A stretch of DNA of 21,188 nt from a virus, in IMG/VR virus record IMGVR_UViG_3300025102_000352, positions 1 to 21,188 of that record; one strand, given 5' to 3'. Under the pieces are notes generated by a model. It ran no database searches. It was not told the DNA's origin and saw nothing but the letters and a program-made list of their open reading frames with translations. Made by a program: the position numbers and the translations under genes. This document shows positions 7,490-15,237 of this stretch, one piece after another. How positions within the stretch are numbered: the first letter of the stretch is position 1; every line of letters begins with the position of its first letter.

Positions 7490-8041
7490 TTATTGTTTCC
7501 TTTTTATTGTTGTCTTATTTCCAACAAAGATGTTGAAAATTTCCGTTGGCATTTCTTTACCTGCCTCAATACGCTCACGGACTAGCGCTTTTAGAGTCAT
7601 AGGCTCAACCTTTAGCTTTTGCCTTGGGTCAAGGCCTTGACTCTTTGCAAGGTCGGCATAATCAGCCGCCTTGTTATCCTCGTTACGACCGAACGATACG
7701 GATATCTCATTTTTGATTATATCGCCCAGGCCATTCTCACGAAGCCAGTTAAACGCCGCTTCTTTATTTGCTTGTGTAATAGTGGCGCTGTAATTTGTTT
7801 TTACTTCTACAGAAGATCCATCCTGTAGTTTTAAAAAAGACAAACCCATTTCGGACAACATTGTTGGTATGACTTCACCTGATAAATGTTCTATGTCTTT
7901 TTTCTTTTGTTTGATTGCGTCCTCTTGGACTTCTAGTTGTTGTTGATGTGCTTGCAGTTCTTTTATTTTATCTGCAAGTTTATTTATATTGGTTGTTTTT
8001 TCCAAGACTTCTTCTTGGTCTTTCTCAAAATCAATCGTCAT
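7490..8041 (-). CDS. Coiled-coil phage protein of unknown function (183 aa)
   Basis: The ATG at 8041 is chosen over the longer frame from 8068 because AGGAG lies 7 bases before it, giving 183 aa beginning MTIDFEKDQEEV. Residues about 5-62 form a strongly heptad-like coiled coil (many E, K, Q, L). A compact domain follows, with LSFLKLQDGSSVEVK, FNWLRENGLGDIIKNE and SVSFGRNEDN, and the C-terminus carries MTLKALVRERIEAG and PTEIFNIFVG. This domain pattern is familiar from many phages, in replication or recombination neighbourhoods, but I know of no established activity. The start overlaps the stop of the upstream gene by 11 bases. A DNA-metabolism scaffold or nuclease-modulating role is only a guess from position. 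Confidence 0.82.
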   Translation of the reverse strand: MTIDFEKDQEEVLEKTTNINKLADKIKELQAHQQQLEVQEDAIKQKKKDIEHLSGEVIPTMLSEMGLSFLKLQDGSSVEVKTNYSATITQANKEAAFNWLRENGLGDIIKNEISVSFGRNEDNKAADYADLAKSQGLDPRQKLKVEPMTLKALVRERIEAGKEMPTEIFNIFVGNKTTIKRKQ

Positions 8042-8411
8042 TCTTTGCTCCTGTTCCGTACAAATCAATCTCTATTGGATAGTATCTTTTTTCTTGTCTA
8101 TCCCACTTCAAGAGATTAAATCTGCCGTTTGTTATATCTGATACCAAACTGCAGACAACACCTATTATAGCAGGATCTCCTGTTAATAACAAGTGGTCTG
8201 TTGGTTTGAAATCTTTCAATAACGTTTTTAATTTAAAAATAAGTGGACCAGGTGAAAAAATCATTTGTGATCTTTCATCTAATAAAAATTTTAACTTACC
8301 ATATTCTGCTGCACCCATAATATTAAATTTAGGACGGCCTTCTCTTGTGCCTGCAATCTCTTGCACAACATAAACAGTAGGTATACTTCTTTTTATATCT
8401 TTGTAATCCAT
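8031..8411 (-). CDS. First gene of the replication operon, unknown function (126 aa)
   Basis: A small protein beginning MDYKDIKRSIPTVYVVQE, with segments GRPKFNIMGAAEYGKLKFLL and DHLLLTGDPAIIGVVCSLV, and a C-terminal strand pattern ending GTGAKNDD. The TGDPAIIG stretch is reminiscent of small phage proteins of unknown function; no catalytic motif is certain. Three in-frame starts exist. The one at 8459 lies inside the -35/-10 region of a promoter and is unlikely. The one at 8429 would give a leaderless mRNA. The one at 8411 leaves an 18-base leader with a weak purine site (AAAGAAAG) and is preferred here. It heads a leftward run of genes whose next member overlaps it by 11 bases, and it lies back to back with the SNF2 gene. 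Confidence 0.75.
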   Translation of the reverse strand: MDYKDIKRSIPTVYVVQEIAGTREGRPKFNIMGAAEYGKLKFLLDERSQMIFSPGPLIFKLKTLLKDFKPTDHLLLTGDPAIIGVVCSLVSDITNGRFNLLKWDRQEKRYYPIEIDLYGTGAKNDD

Positions 8412-8428
8412 ACTTTCTTTTACTTTCA

Positions 8429-8464
8429 TATTGACTTTATAATAAAATCCTATATACATGTCAA
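8429..8464 (-). promoter_or_regulatory. Sigma70-like promoter for the leftward replication operon
   Basis: On the minus strand there is a perfect -35 TTGACA (8464-8459), a 17-base spacer and a -10 TATAAA (8441-8436), five of six to consensus. The predicted start is near 8429, just upstream of the 126-aa gene. It lies in the only divergent gap of the window and overlaps a rightward promoter. Assigned from consensus and position only. Confidence 0.65.
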
Positions 8465-8465
8465 T
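8431..8465 (+). promoter_or_regulatory. Sigma70-like promoter for the SNF2-type helicase gene
   Basis: On the plus strand there is a -35 TTGACT (8431-8436), five of six to consensus, a 16-base spacer and a -10 TATACA (8453-8458), four of six. The alternative -10 TATATA at 8451 has a short 14-base spacer. The predicted start is near 8465, 9 bases before the ATG at 8474, with a weak AGAAAG ribosome site between. It is weaker than the leftward promoter with which it overlaps. Confidence 0.5.
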
Positions 8466-8473
8466 AGAAAGTT

Positions 8474-9904
8474 ATGAATTATAAATTTAAGACTAAGCCG
8501 TATGCACACCAACTCACTGCGTTGGAAAATTCTTGGCACAAAGAAGAGTATGCATATTTTATGGAAATGGGAACTGGCAAAACAAAAGTTCTAATTGATA
8601 ACGTAGCTATGCTTTACGATAAAGGTAAAGTAGATGGTGTATTAATTATTGCACCAAAAGGTGTGGTAGGCACTTGGTACAATCAAGAGTTGCCAAATCA
8701 CTTAGCAGATCACATAGAAAATGTGACCGTATTGTGGCAAGCTAATATTAATAAAAAACAGCAAGAAAAGTTAGATCAACTGTTCAAAACGGGTCATGAA
8801 CTTCACATACTTGTTATGAATGTTGAGGCGTTAAGTACAGATAAAGGAAAGTTATTTGCAGCTAAATTTTTAAGATCGCACAAATCAATGATAGCTATTG
8901 ATGAATCTACTACAATAAAAAATCCAAAAGCAAAGAGAACAAAAAATATTTTAAGTTTAGGTGACATTTGTAAATACAGAAGAATAATGACTGGTTCACC
9001 CGTTACAAAAAATCCGCTTGATTTATACTCACAGTGTGAATTCTTAAATCCTAGTTTATTGCAGTTTACTTCTTATTATGCATTTCGAAATCGATATGCG
9101 GAGATGAAGACTATACACGTGCATGGTCGTAGTGTGGACGTTGTACACAAGTTTCAAAATCTTAAAGAACTTTCTGAAACATTAAAGCCTTTCTCATACA
9201 GAGTTTTAAAAAAAGACTGTCTGGATCTACCAGAAAAGGTATATATTAAAAGAGAAATTAGTTTATCGCCAGAGCAAAAGAAACTATACGAGCAGATGAA
9301 AAAGCAAGCTTTTGCTACATTAAACGGCAAACAAGTGACATCAGTTACAGTGTTAACTCAGTTAATGAGATTACAACAGATAACTTGCGGACATTTTACA
9401 GCTGACGATGGTAGTATTCAACCTATACGAAATAACAGACTAGCAGAGTTGTTAGATGTATTAGAAGAGATTGAAGGCAAAGTAATTATTTGGGGACATT
9501 ATCAAGAGGATGTTAAGAACATTGTTAATATTCTAACGGACAAGTATGGTCCGGGGTCCGTGGTCAGTTATTATGGACTCACGCCACAAGAAGAACGGCA
9601 AAAGAATATTAAAAAATTTCAAGCTAATAATGGGGTGAGATTCTTGGTTGGTACTCCACAAACCGGCGGGTATGGTATCACACTTACTGAAGCAAATACA
9701 GTAATTTATTATTCTAATGGATATGATCTTGAAAAAAGAATGCAATCAGAAGACAGAGCACACAGAATAGGGCAAAAGAAAACAGTGACATACGTAGATA
9801 TTATTGCTCAAGATACCGTTGATGAAAAAATTGTCAAGTCTCTCCGTAAGAAGATTAATATTGCATCCGAAGTTATGGGTGAAGAACTAAAAGATTGGAT
9901 TTAA
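8474..9904 (+). CDS. SNF2-family DNA-dependent ATPase/helicase (SF2)
   Basis: A 476-aa protein covering both RecA-like lobes of an SNF2-type enzyme. It shows YAHQLTALENS (10-20, Q-like), Walker A MGTGKTK (32-38), motif Ia IIAPKGVVGTWYNQEL (58-73), a Walker B variant AIDEST (141-146), motif III MTGSPVTKNP (172-181), VIIWGHYQEDV (337-347), motif V VGTPQTGGYGITL (392-404) and motif VI QSEDRAHRIGQ (424-434). The protein is minimal: no accessory DNA-binding domain or nuclease is fused. Enzymes of this type usually translocate on duplex DNA or remodel protein-DNA complexes rather than unwind. It is the only plus-strand gene here, with its own promoter, and ends with a stop overlapping that of the converging 64-aa gene. 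A role in replication start, fork restart or displacing host proteins is inference. Confidence 0.93.
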   Translation: MNYKFKTKPYAHQLTALENSWHKEEYAYFMEMGTGKTKVLIDNVAMLYDKGKVDGVLIIAPKGVVGTWYNQELPNHLADHIENVTVLWQANINKKQQEKLDQLFKTGHELHILVMNVEALSTDKGKLFAAKFLRSHKSMIAIDESTTIKNPKAKRTKNILSLGDICKYRRIMTGSPVTKNPLDLYSQCEFLNPSLLQFTSYYAFRNRYAEMKTIHVHGRSVDVVHKFQNLKELSETLKPFSYRVLKKDCLDLPEKVYIKREISLSPEQKKLYEQMKKQAFATLNGKQVTSVTVLTQLMRLQQITCGHFTADDGSIQPIRNNRLAELLDVLEEIEGKVIIWGHYQEDVKNIVNILTDKYGPGSVVSYYGLTPQEERQKNIKKFQANNGVRFLVGTPQTGGYGITLTEANTVIYYSNGYDLEKRMQSEDRAHRIGQKKTVTYVDIIAQDTVDEKIVKSLRKKINIASEVMGEELKDWI

Positions 9905-10095
9905 GTTATAAATCTTTCTAATAAAAGTATGGCCACGGTCCCCACCGCAGCTAAAAGAACCCAATAGATTTTGTCTATCTTGCCACCCAATTCGTGAATA
10001 CCTTTGTGCATATGATGAATATTCTTTTTGACACCTGATATGTGTCCATACAGGGATACGATGTGTTCTCTAGTTGTTTTAGGTTCTATTGCCAT
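9901..10095 (-). CDS. Small single-span membrane protein, holin-like or XhlA-like (64 aa)
   Basis: A 64-aa protein. Residues 1-41 are polar, with a helical, His/Lys-rich region (ISGVKKNIHHMHKGIHELGG). Residues about 43-61 are a single hydrophobic span (YWVLLAAVGTVAILLLERF). This helix-then-C-terminal-span layout resembles haemolysin XhlA-type and small holin-accessory phage proteins, but sequence evidence for a family is thin. Its ATG overlaps the stop of the 1375-aa gene in a TAATG junction, with AAGGA about 12 bases before it. Its stop overlaps the stop of the converging SNF2 gene within TTAA. It is the last gene of the virion-module transcript. No endolysin is visible nearby, so a lysis role is unproven. 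Confidence 0.75.
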   Translation of the reverse strand: MAIEPKTTREHIVSLYGHISGVKKNIHHMHKGIHELGGKIDKIYWVLLAAVGTVAILLLERFIT

Positions 10096-13000
10096 TAAAC
10101 TCTTTTAATCCTTTGTCTTATAAGTTGTTCTTCTGGAGATAATAATGCAGTTTCAGTCTGTGTCAAGCCAGACATTGGGTTTACCACATTTGCTGTTTGT
10201 GTGTTAGATATTATTGGCGCAGGAGTGCTAGGTAAAGGTGGCGTTTCTAATTGACTAACGTTTACTCTCTCTGTAGCCAAAGCTGGCTCCACCTCAGATC
10301 TATCGTCTTCTATTTTTCTTTCCGTTGGCTCTTCTGGTTTTAGAGATTTGTTTCTATACTCTCTCATAACTTTGTAGAAATCAGCCGCCGGAAAAGCAAA
10401 CTGTCTGTCTATTTTTTCGTTTGGAAAAGCCTTTTCGATATCTCTTACTCTTTTATTCATTCTAGAAACTGAAAATTTTACCGGAGTATATTTACCCCTT
10501 AACAAAAGGTTAAACTCTTTATTAGATAATCTTCTTCGGTTAGCAAGTCTTAAAGTTTGTTTAGATACACCCATTTTTAATGCATCTTGTACAACTTGAT
10601 AAAACTCTCTTTGCACCAGAAGAGCTTCATCCTGTATCTGTTCAAACTCTTTCACTAATTGGTTGCCACCTCTTACTTGTGCATTTTCAGCACTATAAAA
10701 TTTTTCTGCCACAGTAACTGATCTTTTCTTTTTGTTGTACTCTGTAAGTTTATAGTTATAAGCTCGTGGCGCATCTACGTTTATAATTCTAATACCAGAG
10801 AACAAAGCTAACAGCTCATCTCGTAAGTTTACTGGCACTCCTCCTCTTGTTAAATCTTGATTAATACCTTTTGTTATTTTTTTACCCGTTGTTACAGCAC
10901 CAGGTTCTACACCTTTTAATATGTGTACAAAACTTTTTGTTATCTTATCACTTGTACTATCTGTCATTGAATAGACTCTACTTCCTGTTTTTGTTACACC
11001 GCCTCTTCCACCAACTCCAATACCTGCTGGAATAACATCAGAAGTTCTTTCAAGAGCAATTGCTTCAGAAACAAATGGTTCAATTAGTGGACCCATAAAA
11101 GAACCAAACAATGCGAGTGTCCTGTCATCAACATCTTTTTGTAACAGTTTACCTTGTTCTATTTCTGTAAATAAAGATGAAAAAGGTTTTTGCACAACTT
11201 CATAGGGACTAAAATATGAAAAGTTTATTGCTTTACCTTTACCTTCTTTCCATTTTGTCATGGGTAATAAAATAGAATCTTTATTCCACGACGCTGCAAA
11301 AGATCTTTTGTATGCGTCCAACTCTTCTAGTGTTGTGCCTGTTAAAGCAGAAGCTAAGTTTAGCGCTGAAGTTCCAGCTCCACCTAGTGTAAAACTAGCA
11401 CCAATCATTCTTCGGTAACCTATTTGTCGTAAGGCTTCATTACTAGACGCCATCTCTTTTGCGCCAATGTTCATGATGTTAAACGTTGTACGTATCATTT
11501 CTGCGGGGAATGATACGAAGTTACCAAATGGTAATTTTCTAATTGCTTTAATTGCTTCTGGAACTTTACTATACGTCGGGTAAGTATTTCTAATATACCA
11601 AGCTGCAGCTTCATCCAAAGCATCATCAAATGTTTTTAATTTTTGAGTAAATGGTAAGAATCTATCATATTCTTTTCCTGTTATTTCTTTAGTCCATTTA
11701 GCGATATCACCTACATTTTTATATGTGGACTTTAGTTGTGACTTAACATATTCATGACCATACCATTTCCAAAGGTTGTCACCTCCGGCGTAAAGTCTTG
11801 TTGCGCTTTTAAAGAATCTTCCGTTTGTTAATTTATTATATAAAGCATCTAGGTTATTAACCGAGCCTTTTTTAATTTCTTTTAATACAGCGCCAAGCTC
11901 TGACGCTACGATGTTTTCATCTAATACACCTAATCGTATTTTATTTTCAATACTTTTAACAAGTTGTGGTGTAGTTACATCTTTACCTGCACCAAAAATA
12001 TCATCCATAACTATTTTTACTGCGTCCGTGACAGATGCACGGCCACCAATGTGTCCATTTGCTAATGGAAACAAACTAGCTGAAGTTACGTTACGTACTT
12101 GTGTAGCAGGAGATAGCACGGTTTTACCAAACTGTGTAGCCACCTTAAATTGTAATAAACTTCTATATGCTTTGTTTTGTATTAAACCATCTAAAGTGCC
12201 GGGGACACCTCTAATAGCTTGTGATACCTGTGCACTAGAATATAAATTATTAAGTCTTGTATTTAATAAACCTAAACTTTGTGGTGCTTGCACTTTATGT
12301 GGATCTAAAACTCCTTTTCCTAAAGCTGCTGATCTTGATTTATGTAACCAACCTTCTTTAAGACCCAGAGTCGCTATTCTATCTGCTAATTTTTTATTTG
12401 TTGTATTTACAATTGCATGATTGACTGTTGTTAAAACAGACGCTTTCAAATCATCCTCTGCACCTAAAAGTCTTTTAATCGCGTCTGGTAATTCTTCACC
12501 TGTTTTAATTAGTTTATCTGATCTTAAATCTTTTTTACCTATTCTGTTTAGTAATTGTAAAGGATCTAAATCATTTGTTTTGCCATCTCGTAATAATTTA
12601 GCCGTAAGCGTTTTTGCATACTCTGTTATTCTTTGAGATTCTGTTGGCTTTTTAATAAATTCGTTAGCTGCCTCTTTCATGTCTCTATTGCTTTTTATAA
12701 CACCGGTAAAATACTTCACTGCATCATCAACTACTTCTTTTTTAGGTGCGTATTCAGGATTAGTAAATACTGCAAAAGATTTACGCATATATGATTGCAC
12801 GTTATTAGTTATAAAGTCTTTGAGTTCACCCTCTGGTAATAGATCAGCAAAATTCTTTTTAGCTTTTAATAATTCTTCATTTAATGCTTTTGATGAAGGT
12901 CTTAGTTCTTCAGGTAATCTATTAAGAGGCATTTCTTTTTTAAGATATGCTAACACGTCATTTAAGTATTTATCTCTTAACGCTGGAGATGGACTTGATT

Positions 13001-14222
13001 TGTCAAATTGTTTTAAAAAACCACCAGCTAAATTGTAGGCTCTTTTTTCTAAATCTTCTAAATATTTTTCAATAGTTCTATTCACAGCTTTTATTTCTTG
13101 TTTTGCAGCTGTAGATAGTCTGTATTGTCTAGCTGTTTGTTCTCCAGTAGATCTAAATTTTGCTAGCACGTTGTCTAATTTTTTAACACGTCTTTGTACC
13201 TCATCTTTTGAGTTTACAGAAAACATTCGCCATTTTTCAAATTTAGGCAGTCTAGTTTTAATGGGTAGTTTACCAATTAACAGTGGAGACACAACTTGTT
13301 CAAGCGTGTAAGCAGATCCTTGTTGAAGTTTTTTTGATATCGTTGGTATAACAACCTTATCTTTTGCTAAAAGATAGGAAGCTGGTTGTACAACAAGTTT
13401 ATCTGCTGTTTTTAATCCAATACCCATGACAGTTGTCGTAGGTTTGTAAAGACCGTATTTAAAAAGAAGAGAAGCTGGTTTACCTGCTAATGAAAAGCCA
13501 GCACCTATTAAAGCACCTTCAGCACCAAATCTTATTCTATTTCTAAATTTTGCAGCTGCTCTTTCTCGTCCTGATAAACCATCAGTTTTTTCTAACTTCA
13601 TTGCAAAAGTTTTTTTGTCGGGTTCGTTAACTAAAAACTCTGTTGCACCAACAGCGCTTGCCATATAACCTGCTTTACTTGCAACGTTAGATACTGTTTT
13701 ACCCGCGACAGCTGCAACAGCAGCTTTACTTTTATTAACAACAGCAGCTTTTCGAAGTCTATTTATAAGTTTAAAAGCAACACCACCACCAATTGTGTAA
13801 CTTCCAATTAATTCAGTGCCTTTTCCAATTAAAGTTTCAGGCTTTTCTAATTTATTTTCTTCAAAAAGTTTATCTACCTTCTCATTAAGATCAGTATTGG
13901 CAACAGCGTCGATACCAGCTGTTACAAGATCACCAACTGAGTAAGCTAAATTTTCACTAATACCGTATGCGCCTTTTTCAATGTCTTCAAAAAGATCGAT
14001 ATAGTCTTTCTCCTCTGGCTTGGCTTTGTTTTCAGAAAGTTCTATAATTCTTTGATATTTATAATTAAGATCTGGGCTAAGATTTCTAGCAAATTTAGCA
14101 AACCCCTTCCAAGTAAATTTAACTTTCTTTTTTTCTTTACGATTTGTTTGGGCTTTTAAAGCCTCTAGAATTTCATCTGACTCATCAAACTCAGTGGGTG
14201 GTTTTGATTTAAAGAGAGGCAT
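10095..14222 (-). CDS. Giant internal virion / DNA-ejection-type protein (1375 aa)
   Basis: A 1375-aa, mostly helical, Lys/Ala/Leu-rich protein. The N-terminal 90 residues are charged. Residues about 131-250 hold several Gly/Ala-rich hydrophobic stretches (ELIGSYTIGGGVAF, GAEGALIGAGFSLAG) that could insert in membranes. The central part is long and helical, with a conserved-looking block around GDNLWKWYGHEYVKSQL. The last ~75 residues are Pro/Thr-rich and end in LLSPEEQLIRQRIKRV. No peptidoglycan-degrading catalytic motif was recognised. The size, composition and place at the end of a virion operon behind Gln/Ala-rich and Lys-rich small proteins match podovirus internal-core or ejection proteins (T7 gp15/gp16 as analogy, not proven homology). 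A strong GGAGGT lies 6 bases before the ATG, with a one-base gap to the previous stop. Confidence 0.8.
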   Translation of the reverse strand: MPLFKSKPPTEFDESDEILEALKAQTNRKEKKKVKFTWKGFAKFARNLSPDLNYKYQRIIELSENKAKPEEKDYIDLFEDIEKGAYGISENLAYSVGDLVTAGIDAVANTDLNEKVDKLFEENKLEKPETLIGKGTELIGSYTIGGGVAFKLINRLRKAAVVNKSKAAVAAVAGKTVSNVASKAGYMASAVGATEFLVNEPDKKTFAMKLEKTDGLSGRERAAAKFRNRIRFGAEGALIGAGFSLAGKPASLLFKYGLYKPTTTVMGIGLKTADKLVVQPASYLLAKDKVVIPTISKKLQQGSAYTLEQVVSPLLIGKLPIKTRLPKFEKWRMFSVNSKDEVQRRVKKLDNVLAKFRSTGEQTARQYRLSTAAKQEIKAVNRTIEKYLEDLEKRAYNLAGGFLKQFDKSSPSPALRDKYLNDVLAYLKKEMPLNRLPEELRPSSKALNEELLKAKKNFADLLPEGELKDFITNNVQSYMRKSFAVFTNPEYAPKKEVVDDAVKYFTGVIKSNRDMKEAANEFIKKPTESQRITEYAKTLTAKLLRDGKTNDLDPLQLLNRIGKKDLRSDKLIKTGEELPDAIKRLLGAEDDLKASVLTTVNHAIVNTTNKKLADRIATLGLKEGWLHKSRSAALGKGVLDPHKVQAPQSLGLLNTRLNNLYSSAQVSQAIRGVPGTLDGLIQNKAYRSLLQFKVATQFGKTVLSPATQVRNVTSASLFPLANGHIGGRASVTDAVKIVMDDIFGAGKDVTTPQLVKSIENKIRLGVLDENIVASELGAVLKEIKKGSVNNLDALYNKLTNGRFFKSATRLYAGGDNLWKWYGHEYVKSQLKSTYKNVGDIAKWTKEITGKEYDRFLPFTQKLKTFDDALDEAAAWYIRNTYPTYSKVPEAIKAIRKLPFGNFVSFPAEMIRTTFNIMNIGAKEMASSNEALRQIGYRRMIGASFTLGGAGTSALNLASALTGTTLEELDAYKRSFAASWNKDSILLPMTKWKEGKGKAINFSYFSPYEVVQKPFSSLFTEIEQGKLLQKDVDDRTLALFGSFMGPLIEPFVSEAIALERTSDVIPAGIGVGGRGGVTKTGSRVYSMTDSTSDKITKSFVHILKGVEPGAVTTGKKITKGINQDLTRGGVPVNLRDELLALFSGIRIINVDAPRAYNYKLTEYNKKKRSVTVAEKFYSAENAQVRGGNQLVKEFEQIQDEALLVQREFYQVVQDALKMGVSKQTLRLANRRRLSNKEFNLLLRGKYTPVKFSVSRMNKRVRDIEKAFPNEKIDRQFAFPAADFYKVMREYRNKSLKPEEPTERKIEDDRSEVEPALATERVNVSQLETPPLPSTPAPIISNTQTANVVNPMSGLTQTETALLSPEEQLIRQRIKRV

Positions 14223-14223
14223 T

Positions 14224-15237
14224 TTAAACCTCCGCTGGTAATACTAGATCTACTTTGTATCTTTGGTTAAAATCGTCAACGTCTTGTTGTGTTCTTATGT
14301 TAGCAAAATCTGTAAGAGCTTCTCCGCTATCAGCTATAAGTTTAACAATGTCGTCTCCTATTTCTTTTGGTAATCTTGATCTAAGTGTTGAAAAATCTAA
14401 GTTTGCAACTTCAGATCGTGTAGGGGCCTCTACCATTGATCCTGCTTGATAGCCTATTCTTCCGCCTTCAGCACTACCTTCTCTTGGCACTTTACCCGTT
14501 TTTTTGTATTCTTCGTATTGATCAAACGTAAATATTCCATTAGCAATTCCTTTTAAAATTGCAGAAGCAACAGGATCTTTTTGAGCACCTGTTATTAATT
14601 CTTGTTTTATTTTATTATTGTCAATTTGTCTTTGAATGTCTTTTTTAGCTGCGTCTATTCCTGGTTGTCTCTCTTCTATATCAATGTCACTACCTGTTTG
14701 AGGTTTATCTAATTCTTTAAGTTTATCTTGTAATTCTTTTTGTTTCTCTTGTAAATTACCAACTATTTCTTGTTCAACTTCTACATTCAATCTATCTCCT
14801 CCACCTTCTCCTTCTATTTTTGCCTCTCTAATTCTTCTAGCTGCATCTAATGTGTCACCAAATAGTGCTTCATCTCTTGCTGTATCAAGATCTTGTTCTC
14901 TTTGTCTAGCTGATACAAATTGTTGATAAGGTGTCTGTGCCGCTTTTGCAGCTGTTTGAAATATATTTGATCCACCAGGTTGTGATAATAAATTTAAACC
15001 AAATCCAGTTAAAAAATTAGATACAGATCCAGGCGCGCCTCTGCCTCTTTCTTTATCTATAAGTTCTCGTCTAAGTTCTTGCAATTCTGGATACATTTCT
15101 CTTACATCTGATACTAAGTCTCCTTCTTGATAACCAGTTCGAGAAGCTTCTAATTTAGGTGTATCTAATCCTGATAAAATACCTTCAGTTGATCCGCCCA
15201 TTCTGAACATTGGTCTTTTTAATATTCTGTTTTTCAT
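14224..15237 (-). CDS. Virion-module protein with GG-RIGY tags (337 aa)
   Basis: A 337-aa protein. It starts with KRPMFRMGGSTEGILSGLDTP (residues 8-27 region), then SRTGYQEGD (32-40) and a GFGLNLLSQPGGSNIFQTAA segment (78-97). A long charged helix or coiled coil spans about 105-215, and EGGRIGYQAGSM (257-268) precedes a helical C-terminal domain. The MFRMGG start and the GFGLNL-NIFQTAAKAAQ pattern recur, from memory, in marine phage virion operons, with unknown function. It sits between the Gln/Ala-rich 312-aa protein and the giant 1375-aa protein, suggesting an internal or ejection-complex component (inference). Its ATG overlaps the upstream stop in a TAATG junction, with GGGAG about 12 bases upstream. 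Confidence 0.8.
   Translation of the reverse strand: MKNRILKRPMFRMGGSTEGILSGLDTPKLEASRTGYQEGDLVSDVREMYPELQELRRELIDKERGRGAPGSVSNFLTGFGLNLLSQPGGSNIFQTAAKAAQTPYQQFVSARQREQDLDTARDEALFGDTLDAARRIREAKIEGEGGGDRLNVEVEQEIVGNLQEKQKELQDKLKELDKPQTGSDIDIEERQPGIDAAKKDIQRQIDNNKIKQELITGAQKDPVASAILKGIANGIFTFDQYEEYKKTGKVPREGSAEGGRIGYQAGSMVEAPTRSEVANLDFSTLRSRLPKEIGDDIVKLIADSGEALTDFANIRTQQDVDDFNQRYKVDLVLPAEV

Noticed and set aside
8411-8459. Longer start at 8459 for the first replication-operon gene
   Set aside because: The added residues lie over the -35 to -10 region of the leftward promoter and would not be transcribed from it. No ribosome site precedes it.
11911-12420. 169-codon plus-strand frame inside the 1375-aa gene
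   Set aside because: Antisense open frame caused by codon composition, with no recognisable domain. The minus-strand gene is continuous and well supported.
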